NCBI GenBank assembly: GCA_965368585.1
Contig: CBDUNM010000058.1
Location: forward strand, 1 to 25,563
From: JARRQB01 sp965368585
Lineage (GTDB): Bacteria > Pseudomonadota > Gammaproteobacteria > Chromatiales > Chromatiaceae
Length of the DNA: 25,563 bases
Direction of reading: 5' to 3'
Shown here: positions 20,974-25,563 of the stretch, one piece after another
Layout of the letters: the number at the start of each line of letters is the position of its first letter
Position numbering within the stretch: position 1 is the first letter of the stretch
Made by a program: the position numbers and the translations under genes
Notes under the pieces: generated by a model
What the model saw: the letters and a program-made list of their open reading frames with translations, nothing else
Told to the model about the DNA's origin: nothing
The model's database searches: none

Positions 20974-21655
20974 AGCCCCGGGGCGACAACCGCCGACGGA
21001 GCGCGCTCGCGATGCGGCGCGCCTGCCGATTGCCGTGCCACCAGGCCTGGTAGATTACTCGATTGGCGTGGGCGAGATAGAGATTGTCGCCGGTGTAGAC
21101 CGCACGGGTGCTGCGGTTGACCTGTTTCGTCGGCGCTGCCGAGACCTCGAGTCCGAGAAAATCGGCAAGCTTGGCCGGGCCGTCACCGGTTTCCCAGCAG
21201 ATCTTGAGCAGTTTCGATGGTCGATCCTGGAAGTAGGCTTCGACGGCACGGTTATGCTCGTTGTAGTACCTCAGGTGTTCTTCACGTCGTCCCTGGGGCA
21301 TCGCGTAGCCGTAGATATGTTGTTCGAATTGATGAAACGGACCCATGCGGACCGCCATGTTGCAGAGACTGCGGTACCAGACTTCGGGGCTGCGGCGCAC
21401 CGTAAGCACGAACCGGGTATCGGGAAAGTACGCGTCGATGTCGCGATACAGCAGCGGCCAGGGCCAGTCCTCGAAGCTGTCATAGGCCTGCATCATCGCC
21501 AGCAGGTCATCCCGGCGCCCCGCTCGATACAGGTTGAACGCGTCGAGATCATAGGTCCGATGGCGGTAACCCCATTGCTGGAGGTAGTGTCTCAGGGTCT
21601 TGGTGCCCGTTTTGTTGAGACCAACCCCGATCACCTTAGTTTTCGATTCCTGCAC
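20972..21655 (-). CDS. Sulfotransferase family protein (PAPS-type P-loop)
   Basis: The 227-residue product begins with a P-loop-like PAPS site, VIGVGLNKTGTKTL (residues 8-21), of the form seen in the Sulfotransfer_4-type family (GTGT/GTK loop followed by LxxWGY). Later come DTRFVLTVRRSPEVWYRSL, matching the 3'-phosphate-binding strand-helix, and a C-terminal LLKICWETGDGPAKLADFLG, typical of the family. It would transfer sulfate from PAPS to a sugar or lipid hydroxyl. The start is taken as GTG 21655, with GAGGGG about 11 bases upstream. The frame is open far beyond this, but that extension is the antisense of the acyl-CoA dehydrogenase and is not coding. It has its own 93-bp divergent gap from that gene. 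The acceptor is unknown; the nearby glycosyltransferase and exporter suggest a glycoconjugate. Confidence 0.85.
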   Translation of the reverse strand: MQESKTKVIGVGLNKTGTKTLRHYLQQWGYRHRTYDLDAFNLYRAGRRDDLLAMMQAYDSFEDWPWPLLYRDIDAYFPDTRFVLTVRRSPEVWYRSLCNMAVRMGPFHQFEQHIYGYAMPQGRREEHLRYYNEHNRAVEAYFQDRPSKLLKICWETGDGPAKLADFLGLEVSAAPTKQVNRSTRAVYTGDNLYLAHANRVIYQAWWHGNRQARRIASALRRRLSPRG

Positions 21656-21748
21656 GGGTGGTAAATCCCCTCGTTTCCGGCGGGCCAAGTGACGACATGT
21701 TAACTTATACTCTGCAGCCAAACCCTCCGGAGCCAACCTGCCCCGACC

Positions 21749-22894
21749 ATGGATTTCAGCTGGACCGATGAACAGGACGAAGGATATGCGGCCAGCGTTT
21801 CCTTTGCCCGGGCGCAACTGAACGACGGCCTCGGGCAGCGCGACGCGAACGGCGTGTTTGATCCGGCTCTGTGGCGCAAGTGCAGTGAATTCGGGGTCCT
21901 CGGCTGGTGCATGCCCGAGGCGTACGGCGGCGCCGGGCTGGACGTGGTCAGCGTTATCCGCAGGCTCGAGGGGATCGGGTACGGCTGCCGCGACAACGCC
22001 CTGACGCTGGGCCTCAACGGGCAAATCTGGAGCGTCCAGGAGCCGCTGCTGCATTTCGGCAGCGAGTCGCAGAAGCAACGCTACCTGCCGAAGTTGTGCG
22101 CCGGCGACCTGCTCGCCGCCCATGGCATGACCGAGCCGGACAGTGGCTCCGACGCCTTCAGCCTGCAGGCGCGGGCGGAGCGGGTCGCCGGCGGCTATCT
22201 GCTCAACGGCCGCAAGCAATTCATCGGACTGGCCCCGGTGGCCGGTCTCAGCCTGGTGTTTGCCAGCACCAATCCCGACGTCGGGCAATGGGGCGTCTCT
22301 GCTTTTCTGGTGGAAAGCGGTTTCGCGGGCTACTCCACCTCGGCGCCGAAGGCCAAGATGGGGTTGCGCACCAGCCCGTTGGGCGACATCGTGCTGGAGA
22401 ACTGTTTCGTCCCCGAAGAAAACCGACTCGGGCCCGAGGGCATAGGCGTGAGCATCTTCAACCACTCCATGGACTGGGAGCGGAGTTTCATTTTTACAAG
22501 CCACGTGGGGTCGATGGCGCGGCAGCTCGACGACTGCATCGAGTTCGCGCGGCAGCGCAAGCAGTTCGGCAAACCCGTCGGCCATTTCCAGTCCGTCTCC
22601 AACCGCATCGCCGACATGAAGTTGCGGCTCGAGACCGCCCGCCTGCTGCTGTACAAGCTGGCATGGATGAAACAGCGCGGCGAGAACGCGGCGCTCGAGG
22701 CGGCCATGGCGAAACTGTATCTGGGCGAGGCCTTTGCCGCGAACAGCGTCGAAGCGATGCGCATACACGGCGCCCGCGGCTACTTGAGCGAGTACGAAGT
22801 GGAGCGCGATGTCCGCGATGCCCTGGGCGGCGTGATCTACTCCGGAACCTCCGACATCCAACGCAACATCATCGCGCGCATCCTGGGGCTGTGA
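21749..22894 (+). CDS. Acyl-CoA (or acyl-carrier) dehydrogenase-like flavoprotein
   Basis: This 381-residue FAD enzyme has the complete acyl-CoA dehydrogenase fold. It shows GMTEPDSGSDAFSLQ (126-140), the flavin-contact GRKQFIG, RKQFGKPVGHFQSVSNRIADM (270-290) and the C-terminal YSGTSDIQRNIIARILGL. The usual catalytic glutamate in the YEGT motif is replaced by serine (S365). A glutamate is present at E244 in MDWERS, where isovaleryl-CoA dehydrogenase carries its base, so the enzyme is probably active with a relocated base. Variants with YSGTS are common among dehydrogenases that act on carrier- or CoA-bound intermediates in secondary metabolism. ATG 21749 is supported by the family N-terminus (DFSWTDEQDE); the ribosome binding site is poor. 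It is divergent from the sulfotransferase gene. Its substrate, and any link to the peptide synthetase 16 kb away, are unknown. Confidence 0.92.
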   Translation: MDFSWTDEQDEGYAASVSFARAQLNDGLGQRDANGVFDPALWRKCSEFGVLGWCMPEAYGGAGLDVVSVIRRLEGIGYGCRDNALTLGLNGQIWSVQEPLLHFGSESQKQRYLPKLCAGDLLAAHGMTEPDSGSDAFSLQARAERVAGGYLLNGRKQFIGLAPVAGLSLVFASTNPDVGQWGVSAFLVESGFAGYSTSAPKAKMGLRTSPLGDIVLENCFVPEENRLGPEGIGVSIFNHSMDWERSFIFTSHVGSMARQLDDCIEFARQRKQFGKPVGHFQSVSNRIADMKLRLETARLLLYKLAWMKQRGENAALEAAMAKLYLGEAFAANSVEAMRIHGARGYLSEYEVERDVRDALGGVIYSGTSDIQRNIIARILGL

Positions 22895-23022
22895 GCGCCG
22901 TCGCGGGCGCGGTGGCGGAACCGGCGGATGACGAGGCCGCGTACGCCCTGCACGATGCAGCGGAAAAGCGCGCCTGCATCGACCGCAAGTACGGGTCCGG
23001 CGGCATCATGCGCGCAGTATGA
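22891..23022 (+). CDS. Possible small coupled ORF, 43 residues
   Basis: A GTG start at 22891 overlaps the dehydrogenase stop (GTGA), the arrangement of translational coupling. It runs to TGA 23020-23022, giving a 43-residue polar peptide ending IDRKYGSGGIMRAV. I recognise no family. Position favours a real gene, but the frame is also open upstream across the dehydrogenase in a shadow frame, so the open stretch may be chance. Confidence 0.3.
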   Translation: MSAVAGAVAEPADDEAAYALHDAAEKRACIDRKYGSGGIMRAV

Positions 23023-23189
23023 ACCGAAAAGAAGTTATAACGTATCGATTATCGCAGTGGTGGCTCGGTGCCCAGCAGGCGGTTGCCTGTGCCCGCGCCT
23101 TGCAGATCCCGTTCGGCAGCCGCACCGCCGACGGTCACGCGCTCTCGCTTGGCACGCATCGTCTGCTGCGGGAGCCGAGCATTCCGGCG

Positions 23190-23588
23190 TTAGCGAAACC
23201 GCAGGTTTTGCCGGGTCCTGAAGCTGTTCAGCTGCAACTGCTGCTGCCGCCTGAAACGCTGCCGCACGGCACTTGGGTTGATCGCGGGTGCTTGCACGGG
23301 CGGGGCGGTCGCGGCTCGGTGGTTCAGCAACAGCAGTTCGCGGCGCTGCCGCTCTTGCAACAGACGCTGCGCCGTCCGCTGTTGACCATCGATTCGTGCG
23401 CGCGAACGTGGCAGTTGTTGCGGCCGCGGCTCGGCGGCGAAGCGGGGCGGTCGTTGAATTTGCCGGAGTTCCTGCTGGCTGGCGCGATTCAATTGCAGCA
23501 GTTGCGCCATGTTGCCCGCTTGTTCACCGGCGGCTGCAGGCTGGGTCAACAGCACAAAGAGCCATGGCATCGGTATTGTGTATCGCAT
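23190..23588 (-). CDS. Small secreted Arg/Gln-rich protein of unknown function
   Basis: This leftward ORF of 132 residues starts at ATG 23588 with a credible signal peptide: MRYTIPMPWLFVLLTQPAAAG has a basic start, a hydrophobic core and an AAA-G cleavage site. The mature part holds about 20 glutamines and about 20 arginines in roughly 112 residues, with segments such as QRLLQERQRRELLLLNH likely to form amphipathic or coiled helices, and no cysteines. The opposite strand carries a longer ORF (23019-23759) with no signal or domain; I regard that as the shadow. The gene is divergent from the TldD-family gene across 160 bases. No ribosome binding site is strong. I know no assigned function; an envelope or periplasmic location is inferred from the signal peptide. 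Confidence 0.55.
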   Translation of the reverse strand: MRYTIPMPWLFVLLTQPAAAGEQAGNMAQLLQLNRASQQELRQIQRPPRFAAEPRPQQLPRSRARIDGQQRTAQRLLQERQRRELLLLNHRAATAPPVQAPAINPSAVRQRFRRQQQLQLNSFRTRQNLRFR

Positions 23589-23748
23589 GTTTGCCCCGAT
23601 CGGCTGTCGTTATCCGGATTCGACCCCGATCTGACGCGATTGGTTCGATCTGTCGACGTGCCGAAACGTGTATATCATCGGAACGGAACATGGCTTCGTG
23701 GAGCCGAAAGCCGTTATCTTGTCATCCAGGAATTCTCACGAGCTACCG

Positions 23749-25188
23749 ATGAATCTTGAGCCGATAGCCGCACGTATCATCCGGCTTGCGCCCGACGTCC
23801 CGTACTGGTCGGCGCGCGTCGTGGCGGCCCGCGGCGAACACCTGCAGGTGCGCCAGGACGTCGCGCTGCCGCCGCGACTCACCCGCGAGCTTGGTGTGTT
23901 CGTCACGGTCGTGGAGGCGGACGGCAGCGGCTACGCCGCGACGTCCAACACGGCGGAACAGGGTCTGATCGCGGCCTTCGACGCCGCTCGCGCCTGGGCG
24001 CGGCGCAATGCCGGTCGGCTGGCGCTGGACATTGCCGACCTGCCGGTCGCGGCGGCCCGCGGCGCATACGCCTCACCGGTGGTGACGTCGTGGGACTCCG
24101 AGCCGCTCCATACCAAGCTCGACCGGATCAACACCGCTTGTGCCGCGCTCGGATTGAGCACCGAAATCGTCGACTGGAGCGCCTGGATCGGGCACGAACG
24201 ACGCGACAGCTGGCTGCTCTCTAGCGCCGGCGCCGATTTGAGGCAGCGATTCGAATACCTGTTTCCCGGCTGCGAAGCCGTCGCGAGCCGCGGCAGCCTG
24301 ACCCAGCGGCGCAGCGGCGCCGGCGCCGGCAGCGGCCGCCAGGGCGGTCTAGAACTGCTGGAGGCGACGGGTTTCGACGCAGCGCCGCGGGCCACCGCCG
24401 AACAGGCGCTGCAACTGCTGGACGCGCCGCAGTGCCCGGAGGGCCGCTTCGACCTCTTGTTGCTGCCGAGCCAGATGGCGCTGCAGATCCACGAAAGCAT
24501 CGGGCACCCGCTGGAGCTCGACCGTATCCTCGGCGACGAGCGTAATTACGCCGGTACGAGTTTTGTCGAACCCGGGATGTTCGGCACCTACCGTTACGGT
24601 TCGGAGCACCTCAACGTCACCTTCGCCCCCGACGTGCCCGGCGAACTGGCGAGTTACGCCTTCGACGACGAGGGCATGCCGGCTGAACGGCGTCACCTGA
24701 TCCGCAACGGCATCCTCGAGCGGCCGCTCGGCGGCGCGCTCTCGCAGCGCCGCAGCAACCTGCCCGGCACCGCGAATACGCGCGCCTGCGGATGGAACCG
24801 CCCACCGATCGATCGCATGGCAAACCTCAACATCGAACCCGGCGGGCACTCGCTGGACGAGCTGGTCGCGCAGATGGACGACGGCGTGATCATGGACACC
24901 AACCGCTCGTGGTCGATCGACGATGCGCGCAACAAGTTCCAGTTCGGCTGCGAGATCGGCTGGCGGGTGCGCGACGGCCGGCGTTTGCATGCGGTGCGCA
25001 ATCCCAACTACCGCGGCATCTCGGCAAGCTTCTGGCGCAATCTCGCCGCGGTCGGCGACCGCTCGACGTGGCAGGTGCGCGGCGTACGGAATTGCGGCAA
25101 AGGCGAGCCCAATCAATCGATCTACGTCGGCCACGCGTCGCCGGCCTGCCTGTTTCGCGACGTCGAGGTCTTCGGAGGTGAAGCGTGA
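23749..25188 (+). CDS. TldD/PmbA-family metalloprotease, catalytic-type subunit
   Basis: This 479-residue protein has the zinc motif HESIGH (H248, E249, H253) in HESIGHPLELDRILGDE. A downstream NCGKGEPNQS puts cysteine 449 where TldD carries its third metal ligand. TldD proteins pair with a non-catalytic TldE/PmbA partner to trim unfolded peptides and leader peptides, for example in microcin B17 maturation and CcdA turnover. I chose ATG 23749; a GTG at 23668 would add 27 residues that do not look like the family start. The next gene overlaps by 4 bases and encodes a related protein, so the heterodimer arrangement is preserved. The flanking secreted Arg/Gln-rich protein could be unrelated. Family call is firm; substrate unknown. 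Confidence 0.93.
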   Translation: MNLEPIAARIIRLAPDVPYWSARVVAARGEHLQVRQDVALPPRLTRELGVFVTVVEADGSGYAATSNTAEQGLIAAFDAARAWARRNAGRLALDIADLPVAAARGAYASPVVTSWDSEPLHTKLDRINTACAALGLSTEIVDWSAWIGHERRDSWLLSSAGADLRQRFEYLFPGCEAVASRGSLTQRRSGAGAGSGRQGGLELLEATGFDAAPRATAEQALQLLDAPQCPEGRFDLLLLPSQMALQIHESIGHPLELDRILGDERNYAGTSFVEPGMFGTYRYGSEHLNVTFAPDVPGELASYAFDDEGMPAERRHLIRNGILERPLGGALSQRRSNLPGTANTRACGWNRPPIDRMANLNIEPGGHSLDELVAQMDDGVIMDTNRSWSIDDARNKFQFGCEIGWRVRDGRRLHAVRNPNYRGISASFWRNLAAVGDRSTWQVRGVRNCGKGEPNQSIYVGHASPACLFRDVEVFGGEA

Positions 25189-25563
25189 CCCCCGACACGC
25201 TTGCCGAACTGGCCCGGGAACTCGCCCAGCGGCTCGCCGGTAACGAGCGCCTGATCGTCAACGTCGGCGGCGAGGTCTCCGACTTCGTGCGGCTGAACCA
25301 CGCTCGGGTGCGCCAGGCCGGTCAGGTGACGCAACATTACCTGACCCTGGAACTGGTCGCGGGACGCCGCCATTTGAGCGCGACCGTCACGCTGAGCGGT
25401 GACCTGGCCGCCGATCGCGCACTCGCGCGCGACATGCTGCGTGAACTGCGGATGCGCGTCGACCGTGTCCCCGACGATCCGTATCTGCACCTGCCGGACG
25501 CACCGGCGCACAGCGAGCATCGCGCGGTCAATGACTTACCCGAGGCGGGGCAGGCGATCGCCG
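25185..25563 (+). CDS. TldE/PmbA-type partner protein, N-terminal part (cut by window)
   Basis: The GTG at 25185 overlaps the previous stop (GTGA) and has a near-ideal GGAGGTG (25174-25180) 4 bases upstream, so translation is coupled. The frame stays open to the window end, giving 126 residues. These include LIVNVGGEVSDFVRLNHARV and LTLELVAGRRHLSATVTLSG, the N-terminal strand-helix-strand fold of TldD/PmbA-family proteins, in which a short peptide-binding domain precedes the catalytic-type barrel. Whether the metal motif is absent, as in true TldE, lies beyond the window. The position directly after a HExxxH-bearing member makes a TldE-like role most likely. Confidence 0.8.
   Translation, partial: MTPDTLAELARELAQRLAGNERLIVNVGGEVSDFVRLNHARVRQAGQVTQHYLTLELVAGRRHLSATVTLSGDLAADRALARDMLRELRMRVDRVPDDPYLHLPDAPAHSEHRAVNDLPEAGQAIA

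Noticed and set aside
21656..21748. Promoter in the divergent sulfotransferase/dehydrogenase gap (TATACT on the plus strand near 21706)
   Set aside because: The -10-like hexamer has no acceptable -35 at 16-18 bases, so it was not listed as a feature.
20972..22861. 629-residue minus-strand ORF
   Set aside because: Only the last 227 residues are a sulfotransferase. The rest is antisense to the acyl-CoA dehydrogenase, which has full family motifs.
23019..23759. 246-residue plus-strand ORF
   Set aside because: No domain, signal or sensible composition; it is antisense to the signal-peptide-bearing ORF at 23190-23588 and runs into the TldD gene. Treated as a shadow.

Overview
The window is GC-rich (roughly 65% by eye) and looks like part of a gammaproteobacterial chromosome. 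This is inferred from a single-chain GcvP of E. coli-like length, a single-chain iron-sulfur serine dehydratase ending in cysteine, a GcvR-like double-ACT protein and a TldD/TldE-type pair. I cannot name a genus; a Chromatiales-like lineage would fit the composition but is a guess.

Region 1 (1-5793, + strand) is the 3' end of a nonribosomal peptide synthetase locus. The first protein is cut by the window edge and reads adenylation - carrier - epimerisation. The second reads condensation - carrier - thioesterase, with no adenylation domain and with a cysteine at the thioesterase nucleophile position. Together they look like the last steps of a line that makes a D-residue, joins it to something loaded in trans, and releases the product.

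Region 2 (5809-13293, - strand) is a compact glycine/serine catabolic block, transcribed in the order gcvT, gcvP, double-ACT protein, glyA, sdaA. It would split glycine, make serine from glycine plus the one-carbon unit, and deaminate serine to pyruvate. An alanine/glycine:cation symporter (13439-14818) lies just upstream on the same strand. gcvH is absent from the block.

Region 3 (15010-16341, - strand) holds a UspA-family stress protein and an XRE-cupin regulator whose helix-turn-helix is broken by an in-frame amber codon. A consensus -10 box abutting a perfect 14-bp palindrome lies between them.

Region 4 (16402-21655) looks like a surface-glycan or glycoconjugate locus: an ABC exporter and a methyltransferase (-), a GT1-type glycosyltransferase (+), then a sulfotransferase (-) after a 313-bp gene-free stretch rich in inverted repeats.

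Region 5 (21749-25563) holds an acyl-CoA dehydrogenase-like protein with its catalytic base in the isovaleryl-type position, a possible 43-residue coupled ORF, a small secreted Arg/Gln-rich protein on the opposite strand, and an overlapping pair of TldD/PmbA-family genes. The second gene of that pair runs off the right edge.

No tRNA, rRNA, CRISPR array or intact insertion sequence was recognised.
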